Part shown: positions 36,870-45,008 of the stretch, one piece after another | How the letters are laid out: each line of letters starts with the position of its first letter | Numbering within the stretch: the first letter of the stretch is position 1 | Assembly (NCBI RefSeq): GCF_016863095.1 | Contig: NZ_BOOF01000010.1 | Span: 101,263-165,262, forward strand | DNA length: 64,000 bases | Reading direction: 5' to 3' | Source: Microbispora siamensis | Lineage (GTDB): Bacteria > Actinomycetota > Actinomycetes > Streptosporangiales > Streptosporangiaceae | Position numbers and translations under genes: made by a program | Notes under the pieces: model-generated | Seen by the model: the letters and a program-made list of their open reading frames with translations, nothing else | Databases searched by the model: none | Told to the model about the DNA's origin: nothing

Positions 36870-38684
36870 ATGAAACGTCTGACAGCGGTCGCGGCGTTGC
36901 TCAGCCTCGCGGCCGTCGCGGCATGCAGCGGCGGCGGCACGAGCGGGAACTCCACAGGCGGCGGTGGCGGCGTCTACACCACGGTCGACATCAACAAGCC
37001 GTCGCTCGACGTCAACGCGCCGATCAATCCGTGGAACCCCAAGGGCAACGCGTTCTGGGGCTACAACGCGATGAGGATCGCCTGGGCGAAGAACACCCTC
37101 ACCGACCCGAACCAGTTCTATCCGGGCATCGCGGCGAGCTGGGAGATCGCGCCGGACAACTCCTCGATCACCCTCCACCTGCAGCCGGGCAACAAGTGGT
37201 CCGACGGGCAGCCCGTCACCGCCGAGGACGTGAAGTTCTCCATCGCGCTGGCCTACACCCAGGGCAGCACCGCCTTCGCGATCGATCCCGGCGCGGCCGG
37301 CGCGGCCTCGGACGTCGAGGTCGTCGACGACAAGACCATCAAGATCACCCAGGACATGAAGAACCCCAGCGTCACGTTCGTGCGCGGGGTCATGGACGCC
37401 TTCGTGGTGCCGAAGCACGTGTGGCAGAGCGTCGTTCCCGGCGACTTCTGGGACACGCTCAAGACCGCCCGCGGCGACGGCCCGGAGGCGGAGGCTGCGC
37501 GCGGGCAGATCAAGGCGCTGTCGGAGAAGGTGCTCGCGTTCGCCCCGGCCCAGGACGTGTCCGCGGGGCCGTTCGTCCTCAAGCGGATGAACCCCGGCGA
37601 GGCGCTGCTGGTGAAGAACAAGAACTTCTACAACGCCGCCAACGTCGCGCCCGACCAGCTCAAGCTGCTCAACACCACCGGGAACGAGCAGATCTGGAAC
37701 TACCTGACCTCGGGCAAGCTCGACAACGCCCCGTTCACCGCGGTGCCCGCCGACGTGATGAAGCGCATCAAGGCGACGCCCGGCAACCAGGTCATCAAGG
37801 GCTACTCCCCGGTGGCCGTCTCGCTGGCGTTCAACCAGTCGAAGAAGCCGTACGACAACGTGCACGTGCGGCGCGGGCTGGCCTACCTGATCAACCGTGA
37901 GGAGGTCACGCAGATCGCCTCTCCGGAGGGCGGCACGGCGGCCGTGACCACCTCGGGCATCCACCAGAAGGCCGCAAGGGAATGGCTCGGCGGCGAACTC
38001 GACACGCTGGAGCCGTACAAGCTGGACCCGGCCAAGGCGGACAAGGAGTTCACGGAGGCCGGCCTGCAGAAGAAGGACGGCAAGTGGGCGCTGGCCGACG
38101 GCAAGCCGTGGAAGGTGACCATCCACATCCCGGCGCCGTTCTCCGACTGGGTCTCCGCGGCCAAGGCCATCACCAGCCAGCTCACCACGGCCGGCGTGGA
38201 CGCCGAGGTGGTGACCACCGCCGACTACCCGCTCTATCTGTCGGAGCTCGCCGAGGGCAAGTACGACCTGGGCTTCTGGCTCATCGCGCTCGGCCCCGCG
38301 CCGTACAACATCTTCCAGCGCCTGTACGGCTCCTCCAACGGCTGGAACATCCTCGGCGGCAAGGTCAAGCACTCGGCGCCCGGCAAGGACGGCAACTGGA
38401 TGGGCGGCCCCGAGTCGATCGACGTCGAGGGCGTCGGCGCGGTCAACCCCGGTGAGCTGACCGCTCAGCTCAACAGCGTCAGCGGCGACGAGCAGAAGGC
38501 CGTCATCGCCAAGCTCGCCAAGGCGGCCAACCAGGACCTTCCGGTTATCCAGCTCTGGGACTACGTGAACACGCAGTTCGTCAACACCAACCGCTTCACC
38601 GGCTTCCCGCCTGACGACAGCGATCTGCTGCGCCAGCCCTCCGGCGTCTGGATCCAGCTCGGCCTGATCAAGAAGAAGCAGTAG
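36870..38684 (+). CDS. Family 5 ABC solute-binding lipoprotein
   Basis: A 604-residue lipoprotein of the peptide/nickel-binding SBP family 5. The signal ends in a lipobox, SLAAVAAC, with Cys at about residue 19. The family signature segment WEIAPDNSSITLHLQPGNKWSDGQPVTAEDVKFS lies near 90-125; quoted here only as its parts, WSDGQPVTAEDV being the core. It is the first gene of an operon with two permeases, two ATPases and murQ. Relatives bind oligopeptides; E. coli MppA of this family binds murein tripeptide. The link to murQ suggests muropeptides or MurNAc-containing sugars as ligand. ATG 36870 is chosen for the signal peptide; upstream frame is unrelated. Confidence 0.9.
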   Translation: MKRLTAVAALLSLAAVAACSGGGTSGNSTGGGGGVYTTVDINKPSLDVNAPINPWNPKGNAFWGYNAMRIAWAKNTLTDPNQFYPGIAASWEIAPDNSSITLHLQPGNKWSDGQPVTAEDVKFSIALAYTQGSTAFAIDPGAAGAASDVEVVDDKTIKITQDMKNPSVTFVRGVMDAFVVPKHVWQSVVPGDFWDTLKTARGDGPEAEAARGQIKALSEKVLAFAPAQDVSAGPFVLKRMNPGEALLVKNKNFYNAANVAPDQLKLLNTTGNEQIWNYLTSGKLDNAPFTAVPADVMKRIKATPGNQVIKGYSPVAVSLAFNQSKKPYDNVHVRRGLAYLINREEVTQIASPEGGTAAVTTSGIHQKAAREWLGGELDTLEPYKLDPAKADKEFTEAGLQKKDGKWALADGKPWKVTIHIPAPFSDWVSAAKAITSQLTTAGVDAEVVTTADYPLYLSELAEGKYDLGFWLIALGPAPYNIFQRLYGSSNGWNILGGKVKHSAPGKDGNWMGGPESIDVEGVGAVNPGELTAQLNSVSGDEQKAVIAKLAKAANQDLPVIQLWDYVNTQFVNTNRFTGFPPDDSDLLRQPSGVWIQLGLIKKKQ

Positions 38685-38687
38685 TCC

Positions 38688-39695
38688 ATGGCGGTTCTCC
38701 TCCGGCGGCTCGCGGGCCATGTGGCCCGCGGGTTCGTCATGATCCTGGTCGTCACGACGATCAGCTTTCTGATCATCAGGAGCGTCCCGGGCGACCCGCT
38801 CGCGGCCCGCTACCAGAAGCTCGTCGAGCAGGGCATGGCCCCCGACGCCGCCCAGCGCGCGGTCGAGGTGTTGTACGGCTTCACGCCGAAGGGCAGCCTG
38901 TGGGAGCAGTACCTCGACTACATGGGCGGGCTGGCCCGCCTCGACCTCGGGCAGTCGCTGTCCGTGCCCGGCGCCGACGTGTCCACCGTGCTGTTCTCCG
39001 CCGCCAAGTGGACCGTGATCCCGGTGCTCGCCGGGACGCTGCTGAGCTTCCTCGTCGGCGTCGTCATGGGCGTCTACGCGGCGATCAAGCGGACCGGCGT
39101 GCTGGGCGACCTCCTCGCGATCTCCGGATCGCTGCTGCACGGCGTCCCGCAGTACGTGCTGGCGCTGCTGCTGGGGGCGATCTTCACCACGCTGATCCCG
39201 GTCCTCCCTGCCGGGGGGACGGCCGACATCGTGATCGACCCCGGCTTCACCCCTGACTACATCGGCTCGCTGGTCCAGCACGCCACCCTGCCGGTCGTCA
39301 CGTACGCGCTGGCGGGCTACGGCGGGTGGATCCTCGCGATGAAGTCGAGCGTGGTCACCGTGCTCGGCGACGACTTCATCCTGGCCGCGGAGCTGCGCGG
39401 GATGAAGCGCTCGATCATCTTCCGCTACGTGGCGCGCAACGCGATCCTGCCGCTGTTCACGATCCTGGCGCTCTCGCTGGGCCTGCTCTTCGGCGGCGCG
39501 ATCTTCATCGAGCGTATCTTCAACTACCCGGGCCTGGGGCTGATGCTCATCGACAGCATCAACAACCGCGACTACTCCCTGATGGGCGGGGCGTTCCTGC
39601 TCATCACGACGGCGGTCGTCGTCGCGAACATCGCCGCCGACCTCCTCTACACGGTCATCGACCCCCGGGTGCGCAGCGGAGGGGAGGCCGCATGA
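38688..39695 (+). CDS. ABC transporter permease (DppB/OppB type)
   Basis: A 335-residue inner-membrane permease of the dipeptide/oligopeptide group: first helix FVMILVVTTISFLIIRSVPGDP with the family's PGDP, about six helices, and the EAA-loop-type coupling segment AAELRGMKRSIIFRYVARNAILP near 232-254. It begins three bases after the solute-binding gene. Its stop overlaps the ATG of a short ORF (ATGA at 39692) rather than the next permease directly. Confidence 0.92.
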   Translation: MAVLLRRLAGHVARGFVMILVVTTISFLIIRSVPGDPLAARYQKLVEQGMAPDAAQRAVEVLYGFTPKGSLWEQYLDYMGGLARLDLGQSLSVPGADVSTVLFSAAKWTVIPVLAGTLLSFLVGVVMGVYAAIKRTGVLGDLLAISGSLLHGVPQYVLALLLGAIFTTLIPVLPAGGTADIVIDPGFTPDYIGSLVQHATLPVVTYALAGYGGWILAMKSSVVTVLGDDFILAAELRGMKRSIIFRYVARNAILPLFTILALSLGLLFGGAIFIERIFNYPGLGLMLIDSINNRDYSLMGGAFLLITTAVVVANIAADLLYTVIDPRVRSGGEAA

Positions 39696-39775
39696 GCGAG
39701 CGAAGCGAGCGAATCAGTAAACACAGCGTGCTGCGCGCATGCGACCCCGAGCCGCCAGGCGAGGGGGTTGCATGA
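39692..39775 (+). repeat. 80-bp element carrying a 27-codon ORF between two permease genes
   Basis: The segment separates the two permease genes. It encodes a 27-residue frame starting MSERSERISKHS and ending EPPGEGVA; its ATG overlaps the stop of permease 1 (ATGA) and its TGA overlaps the ATG of permease 2 (ATGA). The sequence GCATGAG occurs at both edges (39690 and 39770), as if 80 bases had been inserted in an ordinary ATGA junction with duplication. CATGCGACCCC (39738-39748) pairs with GGGGTTGCATG (39764-39774), 11 bp with one G-U, hiding the ribosome site and ATG of permease 2. The GAGCGAAGCGAGC core (39698-39710) reappears in murQ. Translation of the ORF is not proven. Confidence 0.6.
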
Positions 39776-40680
39776 GTGCCACGATCGTGCCGGAGGCGGA
39801 GGCGGGGGCCAGGGCGGCGGTCCGCCGCAACTTCTGGCGGGGCGTCTGGCGGGTCATGCGGCGCAAGCCGAGCAGGATGGCCGGGGCGGTCATCCTCGCG
39901 GTGTTCGCCTTCATGGGGATCTTCGGGCCGATGCTCTACCCCGACCCGTTGCCCCGCGACACGAGCGCGCTCTACGCCCCGCCTAGCCTGCGGCATCCGT
40001 TCGGCACCGACTTCGAGGGCACGGACGTGCTCGCCCTCGTCGTCACCGGTTCCCGGTACGTCCTGCTGACCGCCGTCGTGACGGCCGTCATCACGGTCGT
40101 GGTCGGCGCGGGCATCGGGCTGTTCGCCGGGTTCCGGCGGGGCCGCTGGGACACCGTGCTCATGCGGTTCACCGACATGAAGCTCACGATTCCCGGGCTG
40201 CCGCTGCTGCTGGTGCTGTCGACGGTGTGGAAGTTCACCGGCGCCGCCGAGATGGGACTGGTGCTCGGGCTGCTCGGCTGGGGCGGCGTGGCCCGGGCCG
40301 TGCGCTCCCAGACGCTGTCGCTGCGTGAGCGCGGCTTCATCGAGGCCGCCCGTGGGCTCGGCCTGTCCACGACGCACATCGTCGGCAGGGAGCTGCTGCC
40401 CGGCATGGCGCCGTACATCGCGATGAACGCGCTCATCGCGGTGACCGGCGCGGTCTACGCGCAGGTGGGCCTGTTCTTCCTGGGTGTGCTGCCGTTCGAG
40501 GCGAACAACTGGGGCGTCATGCTCAACCTCGCCGTCTTCGGTGGCGGCGCGCTGACCACGACGGCCGCGCTGCCGTATCTGCTGGCGCCGCTGCTGGCGA
40601 TCCTACTGCTCACGCTCGGCATCGTGCTGGTCGTGGACGCCATGGACGAGATCTTCAACCCCCGGCTGCGGGAGGAGTGA
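39772..40680 (+). CDS. ABC transporter permease (DppC/OppC type)
   Basis: A 302-residue permease, second of the pair. It has the N-terminal helix after RKPSRMAGAVIL, the family's short FGTDFEGTDVLALVV segment (about 80-95), and the coupling loop FIEAARGLGLSTTHIVGRELLPG (about 201-223). ATG 39772 has GAGGGGG at a good distance and overlaps the stop of the short ORF; an in-frame ATG at 39739 would add 11 residues and has no ribosome site. A hairpin covers the ribosome site, so translation of the short ORF may be needed to open it (inference). Confidence 0.9.
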   Translation: MSATIVPEAEAGARAAVRRNFWRGVWRVMRRKPSRMAGAVILAVFAFMGIFGPMLYPDPLPRDTSALYAPPSLRHPFGTDFEGTDVLALVVTGSRYVLLTAVVTAVITVVVGAGIGLFAGFRRGRWDTVLMRFTDMKLTIPGLPLLLVLSTVWKFTGAAEMGLVLGLLGWGGVARAVRSQTLSLRERGFIEAARGLGLSTTHIVGRELLPGMAPYIAMNALIAVTGAVYAQVGLFFLGVLPFEANNWGVMLNLAVFGGGALTTTAALPYLLAPLLAILLLTLGIVLVVDAMDEIFNPRLREE

Positions 40681-40682
40681 GC

Positions 40683-41723
40683 ATGGCTCCCGAGCAGAGT
40701 CCTCCCGGTCCTCCCGGCGTGCGGATCCGCGGGCTGACCGTGGTCTACCGCACCCCCGCCGGCGAGCTGCCGGCGGTGTCCGGCGTCGACCTCGACCTCG
40801 CGCCCGGCACGATCACCGGCGTCGTCGGCGAGTCTGGCTCCGGCAAGTCCACGCTCGCGCTGTCGCTGCTCAACGCCGTCCAGCCGCCCGGCAGGATCGC
40901 CGCGGGCAGCGTCGAGATCGACGGCCTCGGCGACGTCGTGGCGCTCGGCGGCGAGGGACTGCGCCGGGCCCGGGGGCGGCACGTCGGGTACGTCTTCCAG
41001 GCGGCGCAGAACTCCCTCAACCCGCTCAAGACGGTCGGCAAACAGGTGCTCGACCTGGGCCGCTCCCACGGCGTCGAGGACCCGCGCGGCCTGCTGGCGG
41101 ACGCCCGGGACCTGCTCGGCCGGATGGGCCTGGACGGCGCCCGGGTGCTCGACTCCTACCAGCACGAACTGTCCGGCGGCATGCGCCAGCGGGTCGGCAT
41201 CATGCTGGCCCTGGTGCTGAACGCCCGCCTCGTCGTGCTGGACGAGCCCACGACCGCCCTCGACATGATCACGCAGGCGACGATCCTGCGCATCGTCCGG
41301 GAGGTCCACGCCGAGCGGGGGCTCACCACGCTCGTCATCACCCACGACCTCGGGGTGGTCGCCGAGGTCGCCGACCGGCTCGCGGTCATGTACGGCGGGC
41401 GGGTGGCCGAGCAGGGCCCGACCCGCGAGGTGCTGGCCGGGCCGCGCCACCCGTACACGCGGGGGCTGCTCGGGGCCATCCCGCGCCTCGTCGGCGACAT
41501 CGGCGAGGCGCGCGCCCTGCCGGGCCGCCCGCCGACGCTGGCCGACATCCCGGCCGATGGGTGCGTGTTCCGCGAGCGCTGCCCGCTGCGGATGGACGTG
41601 TGCGAGACCGGCAGCCCGCCCGTCGTCACCCGGGGCTCCCGGTCGGCGGCGTGCCACGCCGTACGGGACGGCGACGGGGACAGGCCGGCCGTGGCCGCTG
41701 CGACGGGGGAGGACCAGGCATGA
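40683..41723 (+). CDS. ABC transporter ATPase (OppD/DppD type)
   Basis: A 346-residue ABC ATPase. Walker A GESGSGKST (about 47-55), signature LSGGMRQRV, Walker B VVLDEPTTALD, switch His in VITHDLG. The C-terminal oligopeptide/dipeptide domain has the usual cysteine group (CVFRERCPLRMDVC). It powers uptake together with the second ATPase. ATG 40683 has GGAGG eight bases upstream; GTG 40677, overlapping the stop of the permease, is a possible alternative. Confidence 0.93.
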   Translation: MAPEQSPPGPPGVRIRGLTVVYRTPAGELPAVSGVDLDLAPGTITGVVGESGSGKSTLALSLLNAVQPPGRIAAGSVEIDGLGDVVALGGEGLRRARGRHVGYVFQAAQNSLNPLKTVGKQVLDLGRSHGVEDPRGLLADARDLLGRMGLDGARVLDSYQHELSGGMRQRVGIMLALVLNARLVVLDEPTTALDMITQATILRIVREVHAERGLTTLVITHDLGVVAEVADRLAVMYGGRVAEQGPTREVLAGPRHPYTRGLLGAIPRLVGDIGEARALPGRPPTLADIPADGCVFRERCPLRMDVCETGSPPVVTRGSRSAACHAVRDGDGDRPAVAAATGEDQA

Positions 41724-42724
41724 TCAGCGGGACCGGCATCACGAAGACGTTCACGCAGCGCGGCGGGGTCCTCGGAGCGCGGGAGGTCCCGGCGCTGCGC
41801 GGCGTGGACTTCGCGATCCCGAAGGGCGGCGCCGTCTCGTTCATCGGCGAGTCGGGCTGCGGCAAGACCACGCTCGGCCGGATCATCGCCGGGCTGGAGA
41901 CCTGCGACTCCGGCGAGATCGTCATCGACGGCGTGGCGATGTCGTCGCTGAGCCACCGGAGGCGGCAGCCGTACTTCCGCCGGGTGCAACTCATCCACCA
42001 GGACCCGTACTCCGCGCTGAACCCGACGCGGACGATCCATCAGGCGCTGGCCGCGCCGCTCGCGCTGCGGGCGAGGCAGACCGGCCGGCCGCGTTCGTGG
42101 GCCGACGAGCGGGCGCGGGAACTGCTGGGCCTGGTCGGACTCGACCCCGGCTACGTGCTGCCGCGCTATCCGCACCAGTTGTCCGGCGGCATGCGCCAGC
42201 GCGTGGTGATCGCCCGCGCGCTCACCGTCGATCCCGAGGTCCTGGTCGCCGACGAGGCCGTCTCGATGATCGACGTGTCGCTGCGCCTGGGCATCCTCGC
42301 GCTGCTGAAGGACCTGCGCGAGCGCCTCGGGGTGAGCGTGCTGTTCATCACCCACGACGTGGCGACGGCCCGCTACATCGGCACCGACGGCGAGCTGTAC
42401 GTCATCTACCGCGGCCAGGTGGTCGAACGCGGCCCGGTCGAGAGCGTCATCTCCGCTCCGGTGCACCCCTACACGCAGGCGCTGCTGTCGGCCATTCCGG
42501 TGCTGCACGGCCTGGAGTCGCCGGGCGAGCAGCGGGTCGTGCCGGTGGAGGCGTCGGGGGAGCACCCGGACGGCTGCCTGTTCGCGCCGCGCTGTCCGTT
42601 CAGGACCGAGCGGTGCGAACGCGAGCGGCCCGCGCTCGGCCGCGACGGCGACGTGCCGCAGGAGCACGCCTGCTTCCATCCCGAGCGCCGCAGCGTGGTC
42701 GCCGTGCCGGTGAGCCGCCGGTGA
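41720..42724 (+). CDS. ABC transporter ATPase (OppF/DppF type)
   Basis: A 334-residue ABC ATPase overlapping the previous gene by ATGA. Walker A GESGCGKTT (about 40-48), signature LSGGMRQRV, Walker B VLVADEAVSMID (Ala for the usual Pro in DEP), switch His in FITHDVA, C-terminal cysteine group CLFAPRCPFRTERC. It forms a heterodimer with the first ATPase. It is the last transporter gene; murQ begins 42 bases downstream, in the same operon. Confidence 0.93.
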   Translation: MISGTGITKTFTQRGGVLGAREVPALRGVDFAIPKGGAVSFIGESGCGKTTLGRIIAGLETCDSGEIVIDGVAMSSLSHRRRQPYFRRVQLIHQDPYSALNPTRTIHQALAAPLALRARQTGRPRSWADERARELLGLVGLDPGYVLPRYPHQLSGGMRQRVVIARALTVDPEVLVADEAVSMIDVSLRLGILALLKDLRERLGVSVLFITHDVATARYIGTDGELYVIYRGQVVERGPVESVISAPVHPYTQALLSAIPVLHGLESPGEQRVVPVEASGEHPDGCLFAPRCPFRTERCERERPALGRDGDVPQEHACFHPERRSVVAVPVSRR

Positions 42725-42766
42725 GGAGTCGTTTCGGACGTGTACGGCGATCGGGGGAGGCCGGAG

Positions 42767-43777
42767 ATGGAAACCGACGACAGGGACGAGATGACTGACC
42801 CACTGACGGGCCTGTCCACAGAGCTCGATGTCGAGCGAAGCGAGCTGCATACAGAGCGAAGCGAGCTCAATGTCGAGCGAAGCGAGCTCTATACAGAGCA
42901 GAGCGATCCGCGGTACCGCGAGATCGACCGGCTCCCGACCGAGGAGATCGCCCGCCTGATGAACGCGGCCGACGCCACGGTGCCCGGCGCGGTGGCCCTG
43001 GCCATTCCGGACGTCTCGGCCGCCATCGACGCGATCGCCAGCCGCATGGCGGAGGGCGGACGCCTGTTCTATGTGGGGGCGGGCACGTCTGGCAGGCTCG
43101 GCGTCCTCGACGCCTCCGAATGCCCGCCGACCTTCGGCACCGACCCCGAACTCGTGCAGGGGGTCATCGCGGGCGGCGAGGCCGCGCTGACCCGGTCGGT
43201 CGAGGGCGCCGAGGACGACCACGACGGCGGGGCGGCGGCCATCGCCGGCCGCGGCCTGAGCCCGCTCGACTCGGTCGTGGGGATCTCCGCCAGCGGTCGC
43301 GCGCCGTTCGTACTCGGAGCGCTGGACGAGGCCGCCCGTCGCGGAGCGTTGACCGTGAGCGTGTCCTGCAACCCGGGGTCGCCGCTGTCGGAGCGGGCCG
43401 AGCATCCGATCGAGGTGGTGGTGGGCCCCGAGGTGGTGGCCGGCTCCACCCGGCTCAAGGCGGGGACCGCCCAGAAGCTCGTGCTCAACATGATCTCCAC
43501 GATCGTGATGATCCGGCTCGGCAGGACGTACGGGAACGCCATGATCGAGGTCTCGGCGGTGAACGAGAAGCTCGCGGGCAGGGCGACGCGGATCGTCGGC
43601 GACATCACCGGCGCCGGGTCCGCCGCCGCGCGGGCCGCGCTGGAGGCGGCGGACTGGAACGTCAAGGTGGCCGTGCTGATGATCGAGCGCGATCTCGGCC
43701 CGGACGGCGCCCGGGCGCTGCTGAAGGCCAACGGCGACCGGCTGGAGGCCGCCCGCCACGCCGGAGGCGCCGCCTGA
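42767..43777 (+). CDS. murQ: N-acetylmuramic acid 6-phosphate etherase with N-terminal repeat insertion
   Basis: A 336-residue MurQ, which splits MurNAc-6-phosphate into GlcNAc-6-phosphate and D-lactate. SIS-domain segments are clear: FYVGAGTSGRLGVLDASECPPTFG with the first catalytic Glu, VEGAEDDHDGG with the second Glu, GISASGRAPFV, and NMISTIVMIRLG. Residues 19-46 are unlike normal MurQ: four 7-residue units with the pattern ELxxERS, encoded by four 21-bp repeats, sit between LTGLST and DPRYREIDRLPT. GGAGG stands six bases before ATG 42767; ATG 42791 (MTDPLTGL) is an alternative. Confidence 0.95.
   Translation: METDDRDEMTDPLTGLSTELDVERSELHTERSELNVERSELYTEQSDPRYREIDRLPTEEIARLMNAADATVPGAVALAIPDVSAAIDAIASRMAEGGRLFYVGAGTSGRLGVLDASECPPTFGTDPELVQGVIAGGEAALTRSVEGAEDDHDGGAAAIAGRGLSPLDSVVGISASGRAPFVLGALDEAARRGALTVSVSCNPGSPLSERAEHPIEVVVGPEVVAGSTRLKAGTAQKLVLNMISTIVMIRLGRTYGNAMIEVSAVNEKLAGRATRIVGDITGAGSAAARAALEAADWNVKVAVLMIERDLGPDGARALLKANGDRLEAARHAGGAA
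42821..42904 (+). repeat. Four in-frame 21-bp repeats in murQ
   Basis: Units at 42821-42841, 42842-42862, 42863-42883 and 42884-42904 all begin GAGCT and end in AGC; units 1-3 share the end GAGCGAAGC, unit 4 reads GAGCAGAGC. Units 1 and 3 (with TGTC) and units 2 and 4 (with TACA) are most alike, suggesting duplication of a 42-bp pair. The junction GAGCGAAGCGAGC is the same 13-mer as at 39698-39710. Confidence 0.9.
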
Positions 43778-43864
43778 CGAGTGCCGGCCGGGCGGGGCGG
43801 AGGGCGTGTCGAGGCGGTCGCGCCCTCGCCGAACCGGCGGACCGGATGGGTTCCCGCGGGTGGG

Positions 43865-44764
43865 TCAGGCCGAGCGGGCGCGGCGGTGCGCGTCGCCGAG
43901 GTAGTCGGCGAGCGCGTCGCGGGTCGCGCGTAAGGCGGCGTCGGAGGTGTCGAACGTGCGCTGCGCGACGCCGACGAAGACGCAGTCGACGATGAGCAAC
44001 TGGCTGATCCGGCTGGCCAGCGCGCCCGGCCGGAACGCCGTCTCGCGCCCGGCGGAGATCAGGACGTGGTCGGCGAGCCCGGCCAGCGACGAGCGCGGGT
44101 TGTTCGTGATCGCCACGACCGTCGCGCCGGCCTTGCGGGCGACCCGCGCCGGGCCGAGCACGTCGGGTGTCTCGCCGGTGCAGCTCACCCCGACGGCCAC
44201 GTCCCCCTCGCGGAGCAGCGCGGCGCTGGTGAGCGCGAGGTGCGCGTCGGTGAAGTAGTGACCGGGCAGCCCGATCCGCATCAGCTTCTGCGCCATGTCG
44301 GCCGCGACGAGTCCCGAGGCGCCCACGCCGTACACGTCCACGCGGCGGGCGCCCGCGACGGCCTCCACCACCGCGCCGAGCCCGTCGGGGCTGAGCTGGG
44401 CCGCCGTGTCCGCGAGCGCCTGCGACTCGGCCCGGGTGACCTTGGCGATCACGTCGGTCAGAGGGTCGTCCGGGGCGAGGTCGCCGGGCACGAGCCGCTC
44501 GGGGGTGTCCCTGGCCACGGCCGCGGCGAGCGCGAACCGCAACTGGGAGTAGCCGGCGAAGCCCAGCGCCCGCGCGGTCCGCACGATCGTCGCCTCGCTG
44601 ATCCCCGAGACCGCGCTGACCTCCGTGATCGTGCTGCGGGCCACCATGGCGGGGTCGTCGAGGATGAGGCGCGCGATGGTCTGGGCGGCGGGGGTGAGCG
44701 AGGGCAGCACCGCACGCACCGTGGCGATCGGGTTGACCGGTGCGGCGCCCTCGTTCTCGTTCAT
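43865..44764 (-). CDS. murR: MurR/RpiR-family regulator
   Basis: A 299-residue RpiR-type regulator. HTH_6 domain at about 10-85 (STITEVSAVSGISEATIVRTARALGF) and a SIS sugar-phosphate-binding domain at about 130-260 (VDVYGVGASGLVA, GVSCTGETPDVL). In E. coli MurR represses murQP and responds to MurNAc-6-phosphate. Here it is convergent to murQ and divergent from a glycosyl hydrolase gene with a GAAA-N5-TTTC motif between them. The symbol is given by context and family; the ligand is inferred. Confidence 0.88.
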   Translation of the reverse strand: MNENEGAAPVNPIATVRAVLPSLTPAAQTIARLILDDPAMVARSTITEVSAVSGISEATIVRTARALGFAGYSQLRFALAAAVARDTPERLVPGDLAPDDPLTDVIAKVTRAESQALADTAAQLSPDGLGAVVEAVAGARRVDVYGVGASGLVAADMAQKLMRIGLPGHYFTDAHLALTSAALLREGDVAVGVSCTGETPDVLGPARVARKAGATVVAITNNPRSSLAGLADHVLISAGRETAFRPGALASRISQLLIVDCVFVGVAQRTFDTSDAALRATRDALADYLGDAHRRARSA

Positions 44765-44948
44765 CTCCTGCAGCCTCTCCTGTGCGCGATCAGCTTAGAT
44801 CCCTGCGCCCGCCGGTGCGGGGCAACGGGACCAGAAGTCCACATGTCGAGACATGTACGGCGTGACCTGGGTATCCGGCATCGTCTCCCACGAGGACCTC
44901 TTGGGGCAGATTACACGTCTATGACACTTTCTTTTATCCGCATTGATC

Positions 44949-44964
44949 TGAAAGTAAGTTTCTG
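44949..44964. promoter_or_regulatory. Candidate MurR (RpiR) operator before murR and hydrolase
   Basis: TGAAAGTAAGTTTCTG contains the inverted repeat GAAA-N5-TTTC and resembles the motif at 36759. It is flanked by a wider pair, GACACT upstream and AGTGTC downstream. It lies in the 244-base spacer between murR and the hydrolase gene, which otherwise shows no gene. Confidence 0.45.
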
Positions 44965-45008
44965 CCAGTGTCGTGATCGCCGCATCCCCCCGGCTTTCGG
45001 AGGTCCGA

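Noticed and set aside
39739..39771. Alternative upstream ATG for the second permease
   Set aside because: It has no ribosome site and adds an Arg-rich stretch; ATG 39772 has GAGGGGG and fits the family start.
42821..42904. CRISPR array
   Set aside because: The 21-bp units are contiguous without spacers and lie in frame inside murQ. No cas genes are present.
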